64,000 nucleotides of DNA, from contig NZ_CP011393.1 in assembly GCF_001644665.1 (NCBI RefSeq), positions 62,001-126,000 on the forward strand, written 5' to 3'. The notes below the pieces were generated by a model. The model made no database searches and was not told the origin of the DNA. It saw only the letters and a list, made by a program, of their open reading frames with translations. This DNA is from Fervidobacterium pennivorans (lineage in GTDB: Bacteria > Thermotogota > Thermotogae > Thermotogales > Fervidobacteriaceae). Shown here one piece after another: positions 1-9,227 of this stretch (position 1 is the stretch's first letter; each line of letters begins with the position of its first letter). The translations under genes and the position numbers were made by a program.

Positions 1-960
1 CCCAAGGAGTTCTTTTGTACTTGAGTGTGAAGTTGTTATGTCCCAAAGAGAAAGGTTGTTGTTTTTATCCAAAAGATAAACGTAAAATTTCGCGTTAGCT
101 ATCGACGAAGGATAAGACCAATTTATCGTTAATTCGTTCGTATCAACATTGTAGATAGCACCATTAATTGTTGGAGCGAGTGCCCCGAATTTGTATGTAA
201 TCTGCGGATGACCTTCTGCTGGGTCAAAGAAAATCCTAAATCCATCTAAAACACTTGTAAGTCCAGGTTTTATTTCAACACTTACAGCTGTTTCGTCCAA
301 ATTGTTACTCCATTCTTCTGAAGTTGCCTTATCCTTCAGCCTTGCAGAAATACCAACAGAATACACTCTTGGATAGCAGTCAATAGAGATACTTAATCTT
401 GTAGCTTGTGGTGTTATCTGGAAAAACTCATCTTTGATAACATTACCTGAGCTGTCTTTCAGAAGAGCTCTTAATTCCTGAACATCATACATAACCAACA
501 ACCCATCATCTAAATCTACAAAGACTGTAAGATAACCATTTACAAATTTTGTATCTATGGAAATTGTGTAACTTTGTCCTGGTTGGAGCGTTTGAGTTTT
601 CTCACCTGTAAAGACAAAGCTGTTGTCGTTTCGTTTTCCATTTACAACGAACTTGTAAGTACCACCACTTGGTAATTCAAATGAAAATGATATATCTTTA
701 TTTTTGTTCACACTCTGCTTAATAACTTCCGTGTTCGCCGAATCGTAAACAATCAACTCGACACTCGATACTTCGTCGATGTATGCATTAAGACCATGTT
801 TTATGTCCTTCGTTTCTACCGGTTTGGGAGTATTAACATTTATCGAAATTTGTATCTTGCCAGCCGTTTTCAAAGAAGAACATGCTGAAAGACTAAGAAC
901 AATAATTAAGACAATCAATACCACAAAAGATAATAAGCTAAGCTTGTTGATTCTGAGCAT
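1..960 (-). CDS. Lipoprotein of unknown function, 3' end outside window
   Basis: The reading frame is open from an ATG at 960 to the window edge (320 codons), so the C-terminus is missing. The start has a GGGGAGGAAG ribosome site. Residues 1-27 form a lipoprotein signal: charged MLRINK, a hydrophobic stretch, then LSAC with the lipid-modified Cys. The rest is beta-rich, and the visible C-terminal part (APTINGAIY, then ELTINWSYP) resembles the start of a fibronectin type III-like module. It is probably anchored on the outer face of the inner membrane or in the periplasm/toga. Function not recognised. It has its own promoter and is separated from the opp operon by that operon's terminator. Confidence 0.75.
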   Translation of the reverse strand, partial: MLRINKLSLLSFVVLIVLIIVLSLSACSSLKTAGKIQISINVNTPKPVETKDIKHGLNAYIDEVSSVELIVYDSANTEVIKQSVNKNKDISFSFELPSGGTYKFVVNGKRNDNSFVFTGEKTQTLQPGQSYTISIDTKFVNGYLTVFVDLDDGLLVMYDVQELRALLKDSSGNVIKDEFFQITPQATRLSISIDCYPRVYSVGISARLKDKATSEEWSNNLDETAVSVEIKPGLTSVLDGFRIFFDPAEGHPQITYKFGALAPTINGAIYNVDTNELTINWSYPSSIANAKFYVYLLDKNNNLSLWDITTSHSSTKELLG

Positions 961-1005
961 GCTAACTCTTCCTCCCCGACAATTCATAATTTTTACTATT
1001 TTGTT

Positions 1006-1036
1006 ATTTTATCATCTTATCAAACCATAACTTCAA
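1006..1036 (-). promoter_or_regulatory. Probable promoter of the 1-960 lipoprotein gene
   Basis: On the minus strand there is TTGAAG, 19 bases, then TAAAAT. The TGA directly before TAAAAT makes it an extended -10. It lies about 45 bases upstream of the lipoprotein start and just downstream of the opp terminator. Confidence 0.5.
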
Positions 1037-1068
1037 GCTCTTGGAACTTTTTCCAAAAAAAAGAAAAG

Positions 1069-1098
1069 CCCCTTGTTGCCATTTCTGACAACAAGGGG
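1069..1098 (-). terminator. Intrinsic terminator of the opp operon
   Basis: A perfect 10-bp stem (CCCCTTGTTG / CAACAAGGGG) with a 10-base loop is followed on the minus strand by CTTTTCTTTTTTTT. It sits 22 bases after the oppF stop. Confidence 0.92.
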
Positions 1099-1120
1099 AT
1101 TATCATCTAGCATTGACTTT

Positions 1121-2116
1121 TTATTTTATTTTACCTTCATGCACTAAATAACAAGCAACGTAGTGACCAGGTGCAACTTCTTTTAATTCTGGGTGTGGAT
1201 CCGTTTTACATCTGTCAACTCTAAATGGACATCTGTCATAGAATCTGCATATTGGTGGTGGGTCAATTGGTGCACTTATATTTCCAATGATATTCGGCTC
1301 ATTCCTTTTGTATTCTGGGTCTGGCACAGGAACAGCGTCCATTAAAGCTCGTGTGTATGGGTGCATAGGATGATGTAATAATTCTTCAGTTTCGGCAAGT
1401 TCGACAATCTTTCCAAGGTACATAACCGCTATCCTGTTAACCATGTATCTTGCAACCGCAAGGTCGTGTGTTATGTATAGGTAACTCATTCCATGAATTT
1501 GTTGTAATTCCATCATTAGCTCCATAACTGCTGTTCTGACAGAAACATCCAACATCGATGTTGGTTCGTCTGCGACGATGAGTTTAGGATTCAAAACGAG
1601 TGCCCTTGCGATAGCAACTCTTTGTCTTTGACCACCGGAAAGTTCATGAGGATATCTCCACAAAAAGCTGTCAGGTGGTGTAAGACCAACTTCCTGGAGT
1701 AGTTGTGAGACTTTCTCTTCTCTGTCTTCAAGTGTTCCAACGTTATGTATATTTAGTGGTTCTGCTATTATGTCGAATATAGTCATCCTTGGGTTTAGAG
1801 ATTCGTATGGGTCTTGGAATATCATTTGAACCATCGCATGGTATTCCATCCGTTCATATTCATCGATGTTTTTGCCAAGTACTTTTATCGTCCCATCCGT
1901 TGGTGTTTCCAATCTTACAACCATCCTACCAGTCGTTGTTTTTCCACAACCAGATTCACCAACAAGTCCCAGCGACTCGCCTTCCAAAATTTCGAACGAT
2001 ACGTCATCTACTGCATGGACAAAATGTTTTGCCCTGGAAAAGAGTGCTCTTTCGGCCGGAAAGTATTTCTTCAAATTCTTTATTTCAAGTAGTACATTTT
2101 TATTTTCTAAACGCAT
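1121..2116 (-). CDS. oppF: Oligopeptide/dipeptide ABC transporter ATPase, OppF type
   Basis: This is the second ATP-hydrolysing subunit of an Opp/Dpp-family importer, on the cytoplasmic face of the membrane. The Walker A GESGCGKT lies at about residues 53-60, the Q-loop at 101, the signature LSGGQRQR from 159, and Walker B LIVADEP at 179-185. The C-terminal OppD/F extension has the typical cysteine-rich CRFYDRCPF segment, which in some relatives binds an iron-sulfur cluster. Length (331 aa) is normal for the family. The start overlaps the end of oppD by 17 bases, indicating translational coupling. It is the last gene of the operon, followed by a strong terminator. The substrate cannot be told from the ATPase. 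Confidence 0.93.
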   Translation of the reverse strand: MRLENKNVLLEIKNLKKYFPAERALFSRAKHFVHAVDDVSFEILEGESLGLVGESGCGKTTTGRMVVRLETPTDGTIKVLGKNIDEYERMEYHAMVQMIFQDPYESLNPRMTIFDIIAEPLNIHNVGTLEDREEKVSQLLQEVGLTPPDSFLWRYPHELSGGQRQRVAIARALVLNPKLIVADEPTSMLDVSVRTAVMELMMELQQIHGMSYLYITHDLAVARYMVNRIAVMYLGKIVELAETEELLHHPMHPYTRALMDAVPVPDPEYKRNEPNIIGNISAPIDPPPICRFYDRCPFRVDRCKTDPHPELKEVAPGHYVACYLVHEGKIK

Positions 2117-3101
2117 CTCTTCTCACCTCTTCAGTCAGTGGGTGCCAGCATGCTACATAGTGTCCTTTTTCAACCTCTTTGTATTCCGGCTCATCGGTTC
2201 GGCACTTATCCGTTGCCCATGGACATCTTGGTGCGAATCGACATCCTGTAGGCGGATTGAGCAAGTTTGGTGGCTCTCCAGGTATTGTAAATAGCTTTTT
2301 CTTCTCACCAACGTGGCTCGGGAATGCATTCATAAGCAAGAACGTGTACGGATGCATCGGACGTTTGAAGACAGTTGTTGCATCTGCTTGTTCAACAAAC
2401 TTTCCTGCATACATTACAGCAATTTTATCGCTTACTTCTGCAATAACTGCAATATCATGAGAAATGTAAATCATCGCCATGTTCAGTTCTTTTTGAATTT
2501 TCTTCAATTCTCGTAATATCTTGTCCTGAACGATAACATCCAAAGCTGTTGTTGGTTCGTCTGCAATTATAACCTTGGGGTTACAAGATAGCGACAGTGC
2601 GATAACTGCCCTTTGTTTCATACCACCACTGTATTGGTGAGGGTATTGGTCCATACGTTTTGGGTCGAGCGTTACTAATTCAAAAAGCTTTGCAACTTTC
2701 GCTCTTGCTTCGTCGATAGGCGTATCTGGATAGTGGTTGAGTATAGCTTCAACGATTTGGTCACCGACTCTGTACACTGGGTTTAGCGAATTCATTGCAG
2801 CTTGGAAAACCATTGAAATACCTTTCCATCTATAGTGGCGCATTTCTTCTTCTGATAAGCTAACGAGGTCGACCATCTTTCCATTATCATTGAACCATAC
2901 ATGTCCACCCTTAAATTCTGCGTTTTCTGGTAGTATCCTTAACAATGTCATTGAAACTGACGTTTTACCACAACCAGATTCACCGACTATACCTAGACTT
3001 TCTCCGGCTTCTAACTCAAACGATATCCCATCAACGGCTTTTACATAGCCCATTTTTGTTTTGTAATGCATCTTTAAGTCTTCAACTTTCAACACTGCCA
3101 C
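2100..3101 (-). CDS. oppD: Oligopeptide/dipeptide ABC transporter ATPase, OppD type
   Basis: Partner ATPase of OppF. Walker A GESGCGKT lies at about residues 40-47; the signature is YSGGMKQR, followed by Walker B IIADEP. A C-terminal extension has CRFAPRCPW, as in OppF. A GTG start at 3101 is preferred because AGAGGTGA lies five bases before it. A GTG at 3110 would overlap the oppC stop as GTGA but places its ribosome site too close. The 333-residue length is normal. It sits between oppC and oppF and overlaps both or nearly so, as expected for stoichiometric subunits. Confidence 0.92.
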   Translation of the reverse strand: MAVLKVEDLKMHYKTKMGYVKAVDGISFELEAGESLGIVGESGCGKTSVSMTLLRILPENAEFKGGHVWFNDNGKMVDLVSLSEEEMRHYRWKGISMVFQAAMNSLNPVYRVGDQIVEAILNHYPDTPIDEARAKVAKLFELVTLDPKRMDQYPHQYSGGMKQRAVIALSLSCNPKVIIADEPTTALDVIVQDKILRELKKIQKELNMAMIYISHDIAVIAEVSDKIAVMYAGKFVEQADATTVFKRPMHPYTFLLMNAFPSHVGEKKKLFTIPGEPPNLLNPPTGCRFAPRCPWATDKCRTDEPEYKEVEKGHYVACWHPLTEEVRRDAFRK

Positions 3102-3106
3102 AACAA

Positions 3107-5593
3107 TCACCTCTTTCTAAGTCTTGGGTTGACTATTTCTTCAAGTCCCCTACCGAGGAAGTAGAAGGCAGAACAAAGAAGCGTGATAGCTCCACCGGCT
3201 GGAACCCACATCCACCAGTAAGCGCCGATGTTACCAGAGCCAAGGTAACCAGAACTCCAAACAGTATTTATCATCAATCCCCAAGACATCCTTACTTTCA
3301 TTAGTCCAAAGAAGCTAAGAACCGCTTCTGAAAAGACTGCACCTGTGACATTGAACATCATATACAGGAACGAAAGAGGCATGACATTCGGAATTATGTG
3401 GTTAAATATGATGTACCCATGGCTACCTCCCGAAACTCTCGCTGCATCTATGTAAGGTTTGACCTTAATTGTAAGTGCTTGAGCTTTCAAAACAAGCGTA
3501 ATGCCTCCAAAACCACCGAGTAAACCAAGTATGACTGCAAGCTTAAATAGATTCATCGTCATGAAACCAGAGAGGACTATCAAGAACGCTGTTGATGGGA
3601 AGAGCATCATTAAGTCGGCTATGCGCATGAATATAACATCAACAACTCCGCCATAGTAAGCTGCCGCAGTACCAATTATCGTACCAATTACAACCGTAAT
3701 GAGTGCTGCGAGCACACCAAGAACAAATTCACTTGGAGTACTTACCATTAGTTGCACCAATGTATCCCTTCCAACAGGGTCCGTTCCGAGCCAATGCCAT
3801 CTGTTTGGTGGAAGCGGATGAGCAACACCAATTTTATTGGTAATAGACAGCCTATTGAATAACTCAACAAGCTTTGTCTCAGCAAATTTCTTATCCCACT
3901 CTACTTTTTTTGGTTGCATTTTTGCAACCGTTTCAGAAGAAATCTTGTCCCAAAGAGTGGTGTCCTCAAGATGCATCTTATGTTCTTCTATCATCCTCAG
4001 GTATATTTCTTCGTTGATATCTCCTTGACCAATCAAAAAGTTCACTGCTTCAATAGGCTCTTTATTTTCGTAGTTTTTCAGTTTTTCGACTATATCTAAC
4101 CGTTTGAAATCATCCAGCTGTGAATTCTCTATGTTGGAAATAACTTTTTGTAGTTTGTTCGTTCCTCCAAAGGCGTAGCCCATAAGAGATGTAACTGGGT
4201 CAGATAATACCTTTACAACCTGACTACCAAGTGTTTCGTAACTCTCAGGAACATTAGTATCGTTCAGAAGTAGTGCCATCATTGACCTTGCCATGGCTAT
4301 ATCTTTGAATATTTTGTTCAACTCATAGACATATGATTTATGAGTTTCTTCGGAGTATTTTCTTATACCATTCTCAAGTTTCGCTCTTGTCTCGGGACCG
4401 ATATCAACAGAAACTTTTGCTAGTTCAAAACCAGCGTATGCTTCCAAAAATTTTTCCACATCCTTGTAAGAAACTTCAACGCCAGCTTCCTTCATTTCTT
4501 CTTCGATTGTTGTAAGCGTTGCTTTAGCCTTTTTCAAAGCAGGTTCAAGTATTTCTTTTCTTGAAAGATCAGAAAGCTTACCCTTTGCAATGTCTACAAG
4601 ATGCTTAAATCTGGATGCGTTTAGTTTTTCGGTTATTTCTTTATCTTCGTATCCTACTACTAACAGTTCCTGAATCAACGGAAAAACGGCTGCGTTAACC
4701 AAATCGGAAACACCAACAATTTCGTTGTTTACTATTTCTGAAAATTGTGAATCCGAACTTACAAAAAGCTGTTGTCCAGTGCTTTCGGATACCAAAGACC
4801 TTGCAACTTCCAGCACTTTATTTTCAGCTTCCTCAATTTGCTCTTGTGGATACTCGGTAGATAATTTTGCATTGAAATCATCAATAACTTCGGGTCTATC
4901 TCTGTTCAAACTTCTGAACCAAAGTATTACTCTTGAGACCTCATCCGAATCTTTGTAAGGAGACAAAGCAACCGCCAAGGTTGTGTAATCAATTTTTTGG
5001 AGTAACTCTGAGAAGTTCTGGAACGAGAATTTTTCCCTGTTTCCTATGTCTTTAACACTAACTATGGCAGAGAATTTAATTATACCTTTCTCAACGAGCT
5101 CCGAAATACTATTTTGGAAATACATTCTCTCTTTAGCAGGAATGTAACTATCAGCTATCGTATCAAGTAAGTGTCTAAGAGCATCTGGAGCGTAAGTGGT
5201 CATAATTTCGTATTGTGAGTTTCTCACTAAGTTCTCCATTGATTCCTTAAAAGCTTCTCCTTTATCCATAAATGAATATACCCAAATTTGTGCTGTTGGA
5301 ATTTCGATTCCCTTGACCAAGTTTTGAGTTGATAAATAGTCCGTAATGTACTTGCTGGAAAGTATCCTTGAATCAAGACCTGTGACGGGATCATAGATGT
5401 TCGGGTCAAGTATGTTGAGGACAACAGGAGATAGCGCTCCAAATATACCAAAGGCTATGATAACCCAAAGTCCAAACATTCCCATCTTGCTTTCTCTAAA
5501 GAGCGCCCAGTTCTTTTTGAAATTTTTGATAAAAAGCTTGAATTTTATCTTCAGTATTGATTCTTTCAATTCTGTGTTTTTAGTTTGTGCCAT
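3107..5593 (-). CDS. oppC: Opp-type ABC permease (OppC) with a giant extracytoplasmic insertion
   Basis: The C-terminal ~237 residues (from about 592) are a normal OppC permease core: the HWLGTDPVGRD motif, five membrane segments and the ATPase-contacting EAA loop (YIDAARVSGGS...HIIPNVMP). The N-terminus has the usual first membrane segment (about 38-60). Between them, where family members have roughly 40 residues, there are about 525 mostly helical, charged residues (about 65-590). By topology these lie outside the membrane. Total 828 aa against about 300 usual. The reading frame is intact and base use is like the neighbours, so the insert is probably genuine. The insert matches no domain I recognise; it may contact the binding protein or the cell wall/toga. 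It sits between oppB and oppD. Confidence 0.88.
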   Translation of the reverse strand: MAQTKNTELKESILKIKFKLFIKNFKKNWALFRESKMGMFGLWVIIAFGIFGALSPVVLNILDPNIYDPVTGLDSRILSSKYITDYLSTQNLVKGIEIPTAQIWVYSFMDKGEAFKESMENLVRNSQYEIMTTYAPDALRHLLDTIADSYIPAKERMYFQNSISELVEKGIIKFSAIVSVKDIGNREKFSFQNFSELLQKIDYTTLAVALSPYKDSDEVSRVILWFRSLNRDRPEVIDDFNAKLSTEYPQEQIEEAENKVLEVARSLVSESTGQQLFVSSDSQFSEIVNNEIVGVSDLVNAAVFPLIQELLVVGYEDKEITEKLNASRFKHLVDIAKGKLSDLSRKEILEPALKKAKATLTTIEEEMKEAGVEVSYKDVEKFLEAYAGFELAKVSVDIGPETRAKLENGIRKYSEETHKSYVYELNKIFKDIAMARSMMALLLNDTNVPESYETLGSQVVKVLSDPVTSLMGYAFGGTNKLQKVISNIENSQLDDFKRLDIVEKLKNYENKEPIEAVNFLIGQGDINEEIYLRMIEEHKMHLEDTTLWDKISSETVAKMQPKKVEWDKKFAETKLVELFNRLSITNKIGVAHPLPPNRWHWLGTDPVGRDTLVQLMVSTPSEFVLGVLAALITVVIGTIIGTAAAYYGGVVDVIFMRIADLMMLFPSTAFLIVLSGFMTMNLFKLAVILGLLGGFGGITLVLKAQALTIKVKPYIDAARVSGGSHGYIIFNHIIPNVMPLSFLYMMFNVTGAVFSEAVLSFFGLMKVRMSWGLMINTVWSSGYLGSGNIGAYWWMWVPAGGAITLLCSAFYFLGRGLEEIVNPRLRKR

Positions 5594-5608
5594 CTGCTAT
5601 CACCTCAC

Positions 5609-6995
5609 TCAGTATCTGATTCTTGGGTCTAAGAATGCGTAAAGTATATCAGCAACCAGGTGGGCGACAAGTACTAAAACACCCGTAAAAACCAGACACC
5701 CAATAGCTAATGGTGTATCCTGAGAGGTTGTTGCGTCAAGAAGTGTAAGTCCCATACCTTTCCACGAGAACATCGTTTCTGTGATGACTCCTCCACTTAC
5801 CGTGGAAGCAAGACCTATAACAAAGCTGGTCATTAAAGGAAGCAAAGCGGTTCTTGCAGCATGTTTATCTCGTATAACCTTATCAGGAAGTCCCTTTGCT
5901 CTGGCTGTCGTAATGTAATCTTCTTTAATTACCTCAAGCATGGTATCACGCATAACAAGCATATCTCCTGCAAAGTGTAATGTCACAAGTGCAATGACGG
6001 GGAGTGCAAGATGGTAAATTATATCAAGAGCATAGCTCCCCATTTTGTTGGTACTCCAGTACATGATTGAAAGAACAACACCTGCTATAACAAACGACCA
6101 GGCGGCTATCTTCTTAGCCTTTATCGTTTTTAACTTCGACGCTAATACAATACCGATAATCCACATGACAAGCAAAAAGAATTCCGTCCACAATAACCTT
6201 ATGAACACATCCTGTGCACTAAAAGGAGCGTTAAACCACTTGGCAGGCGTAACAAAACCAGATAGCGGGAACCACTTTAATGTAACCGCAAAGAGCCATA
6301 TAAGGATAAGCATGTAGAATGGAGTGAATATCGTCCAAAAGACAATTCCCACAAATGTAGCTGCCTTATCTATTAATCCTCCCCTTCTCCATGCAATTCT
6401 TTTCCCAAGGTCAAAGCCAAGAAGGAACGAAAGAACAGAGCTTGCGAGGAACAAGAATAAAGTTCTCGGTAATCTTTCAGCGATGATTTCTTCAACTTTC
6501 CTAGGATATTCACTGAATGATATACCCATCTCCAAGTTAAAGAAATTTCTCATGTGTTTGTAATACTTAACATACCACGGATCGTCCACACCAAAGAGTT
6601 TTTTCATTCTTTCATACATTTCAGGGTTTCTCATCAACTTCGGATCCAAAAATTTCGTGGTATAGTCACCTGGCATGGCTAAGAAGATAAAGAAGACAAC
6701 GGTTACATAGATTATAAGCAAAAGGACAATCTGAGCAGTCCTGTTCCTGATGAACTTGGCAAGTCCAGGCAAGTCAAAACCGTAGAAGTATATTATTGGT
6801 GCAATGATGAAATTAAATCTTGGACTGAACAAGTAAAGGTATTCCACATTGAAAAGAGCACCATAGTACAACGCAAGTGAGATTGCAAGGAATATGTAAT
6901 TTGTAATTAATAGGTCTCTTGCCTTTCCTGAGGGAAAAATAGATACCTACCAAAGGTACCACGAGTGCGTATAAAATCAGTTCCCAACTTCTCAT
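5609..6995 (-). CDS. oppB: Opp-type ABC permease (OppB), with apparent +1 frameshift near its start
   Basis: From 6871 down to 5609 there is an open frame with an OppB permease core: a membrane segment around LLLIIYVTVVFFIF, the AMPGDYT motif, an EAA-type loop (DYITTARAKGLPDKVIRDKH) and a DPRIRY end. No ribosome site precedes the internal TTG at 6871. A good GGGAGAGG site precedes an ATG at 6995, whose frame begins MRSWELILYALVV and meets the permease frame if one T is skipped in the TTTTTCCC run (plus-strand 6932-6939). The joined protein is 461 aa with two or three extra N-terminal membrane segments. The shift could be a sequencing error, a real mutation, or slippage. It lies between oppA and oppC. 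Confidence 0.8.
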
Positions 6996-7088
6996 CTTCA
7001 CCTCTCCCTTTAATCAGTTTGGACACTTTTATATGATTTGGGAAGTTTTTTCTGCAAGTTTTGAATTTCTCAAGCGCCTCATTTAATA

Positions 7089-7108
7089 GTCCCCCCTTGC
7101 GGGGGGAC
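7089..7108 (-). terminator. Hairpin between oppA and oppB (attenuator/partial terminator)
   Basis: GTCCCCCC and GGGGGGAC form an 8-bp GC stem with a four-base loop, about 45 bases after the oppA stop. The following minus-strand sequence (TATTAAAT) is only weakly T-rich. Partial termination or mRNA protection here would give more binding protein than permease, a common arrangement. Confidence 0.65.
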
Positions 7109-7151
7109 CTTACGTATTTAGGTTTTAATAATTGAGTTGTTCAGCTTAGTA

Positions 7152-8966
7152 TCACTGAACCCTCCTTACACCTTCTGGGAATCCGAAGTAACCCTGGATA
7201 CCATCAAGCATATTGTCAAATGGGAATTTGATTGATGTTCTGTAGGCTTCTATCATTGGATTAGTGAAGAGGATTATGTATGGCAGATCTTCTGCAAGTA
7301 TCTTTTGTGCTTCGAATATAGCTTTCCTTGCTTGTTCAAACGTATCTGCATATTCGAATTCTTCAACAATTGCATCAAATTCTGGGTTGTTGTAACCTGG
7401 TGTGTTGAATCCATCTGGTGCCATTTCTTTACTGTGCCAGAATGACCTGAAGTATGTTGGCACCCTTCCGATACCCCAACCAAGTATGTACATGTCGAAG
7501 TCAACTTCATCAAATGCTTTCGTAACAATTTCGTTGAAGTCTGTGAGCTTCAAGTTAAGTGGTATACCGATGTTCTTTGCCCATTGTTCGATGTACATTG
7601 CTGTCTGTGCTCTCATTGGGTCGTAGTCCATACCCGGTGAAAGGAGTGTAAGTGTTGGTACTGGCTTTCCGTCTGGACCTTTCAAACCTTTACCAGGTGT
7701 CTTAACTGGGTTCTTTGCATCTTTTGGATCGATAACTGGTTCTGTATCCCATTTGAATCCTGCTTTCTTGAGCAAGCTGACTGCAAGTTGATACCTTTCA
7801 CCCATGCTGAGTCCTTCTCCGATGGTCTTAACAGCAGAGTTGTACCAGAAACTATTTGCTGGTGGTACTGGTGTTGCAAGTGGAATTGCTCTTCCTTGGA
7901 GCACTTGGTTACAAATGAAATCGCGGTCGATAAGTGCAGCTATAGCTTGCCTGAATTCCTTAACATTCATTGGGAACTTTCTCATATTGAATGCAAGGTA
8001 TCTGAATCCAAGTTGTGGGTTGGAAACTATCTTTATATCCTTTTGACCTTTGAGTTGTTCAGTCTCACCAGCGGTAAGTCCAACTGGGTTGTAAATATAG
8101 TCAATATCGCCAGCGATGAGAGCCTGGATAGCAACCTGTTTGTTACCGAATACCTTGTAAACAATTGTGTCTACAAATGGTCCATTCTCCACTTGAAGTG
8201 TGACAGGTTGTTTTGTGTCTCCAGTTGACCATTTGAAACCTGTTTTTGGGTTAACAATTGAGAACCCGCCACCTTTGTAGTAAATGTTCTTTTCACCGTA
8301 TGCCCAGTATTTGTCATTTGGAACTTGTTTTACAACTTGCACGAACGCACCTTTTTCAATCTTTCCAAGGTTGAGTGCCGTAATACCAGGGTCAATAACT
8401 TCTTGTGAAAGTAGCCATTTTACTGGGTCTTTTTGTTTCTTTGCTTTTTCTACTATTGGTTTCCAGTAGTTGCTGCATACGATAGCGGTCATGAGTGTGT
8501 CGTAGTAAATCGTCATCGTCTTCTTTTCTTTGAAGTAGAACTTCACTGTCCAAGTATCAATCTTTTCGACTTTTTCTGGTTCGTAAGCTCCACCCCAGTT
8601 ACCACCAGGTATTTCCATACCTTTTACAGTTGTGTAGGTGAAAACAACATCATCTGCTGTGAACGGAGCACCGTTTGACCAGCGCATATCTTTTCTGAGT
8701 TTTACTGTTACTGTGTACATGTTTCCTTCTTTTTCAATTTTAGGAATTTCTGCAGCTGCAGATGGAATGAGAGTACCGTCTTTGTTCATGCCAAGCAAGG
8801 AAGGATATTTCCACAACTGAACAACAAAGTTCCAAGAAGATGAACCTGAGCCGAGCAAGTTCCAGATGTTCGTTGTCGTAACATCAGAGAAGATACCGTA
8901 GTTAACCTGTACAGCGAAAATGGACAGTGCAACAAGCACCAAAAGTCCCACAAAAACTTTTTTCAC
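7152..8966 (-). CDS. oppA: Extracellular solute-binding protein, family 5 (OppA type)
   Basis: Secreted binding protein that captures the substrate for the OppBCDF importer. The start is taken as GTG at 8966, six bases after GGAGGGG; this gives MKKVFVGLLVLVALSIFA, a clean signal peptide, and 604 aa. The body matches family 5: the strand pattern RKDMRWSNGAPFTADDVVFT early on, LAFNMRKFPMNVKEFRQAIAA in the middle and QKILAEDLPYIILF near the end. Family members in Thermotogota bind peptides or oligosaccharides, so the ligand is open. It is the first gene of the operon, has its own strong promoter, and is followed by a hairpin. Confidence 0.93.
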   Translation of the reverse strand: MKKVFVGLLVLVALSIFAVQVNYGIFSDVTTTNIWNLLGSGSSSWNFVVQLWKYPSLLGMNKDGTLIPSAAAEIPKIEKEGNMYTVTVKLRKDMRWSNGAPFTADDVVFTYTTVKGMEIPGGNWGGAYEPEKVEKIDTWTVKFYFKEKKTMTIYYDTLMTAIVCSNYWKPIVEKAKKQKDPVKWLLSQEVIDPGITALNLGKIEKGAFVQVVKQVPNDKYWAYGEKNIYYKGGGFSIVNPKTGFKWSTGDTKQPVTLQVENGPFVDTIVYKVFGNKQVAIQALIAGDIDYIYNPVGLTAGETEQLKGQKDIKIVSNPQLGFRYLAFNMRKFPMNVKEFRQAIAALIDRDFICNQVLQGRAIPLATPVPPANSFWYNSAVKTIGEGLSMGERYQLAVSLLKKAGFKWDTEPVIDPKDAKNPVKTPGKGLKGPDGKPVPTLTLLSPGMDYDPMRAQTAMYIEQWAKNIGIPLNLKLTDFNEIVTKAFDEVDFDMYILGWGIGRVPTYFRSFWHSKEMAPDGFNTPGYNNPEFDAIVEEFEYADTFEQARKAIFEAQKILAEDLPYIILFTNPMIEAYRTSIKFPFDNMLDGIQGYFGFPEGVRRVQ

Positions 8967-9070
8967 AGCCAACCCCTCCTTTTATTGTGGTGTGGGAAGC
9001 CCCCCTATTTTTCTCATGAACAATTAAATTTAATGCACAAGAGCCTATCACCTTTACAATTTTCGTATTA

Positions 9071-9100
9071 ATTATACAACATTTTTATCGTCCATTGCAA
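9071..9100 (-). promoter_or_regulatory. Promoter of the opp operon
   Basis: On the minus strand TTGCAA is followed by 18 bases and a perfect TATAAT. It lies about 105 bases upstream of the oppA start, leaving a leader of roughly 95 bases. The remainder of the 8967-9227 gap holds the leader and the upstream region of the divergent HD gene; no riboswitch is recognised. Confidence 0.78.
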
Positions 9101-9227
9101 GTAGGTAAAAACAATGAATACCCAACCAACAAAAACATTTTTTGCAATTGTTGTGATAATACGTCCAATTTTCGTTGTTATATGGTAAAATAAAAATACG
9201 ACAAAATTTTAGCAGGAGGCGATAGTT

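Noticed and set aside
6869-6871. TTG at 6871 as the start of oppB
   Set aside because: No ribosome site precedes it and it would begin in the middle of a hydrophobic segment; the ATG at 6995 has a good site and joins with one base removed.
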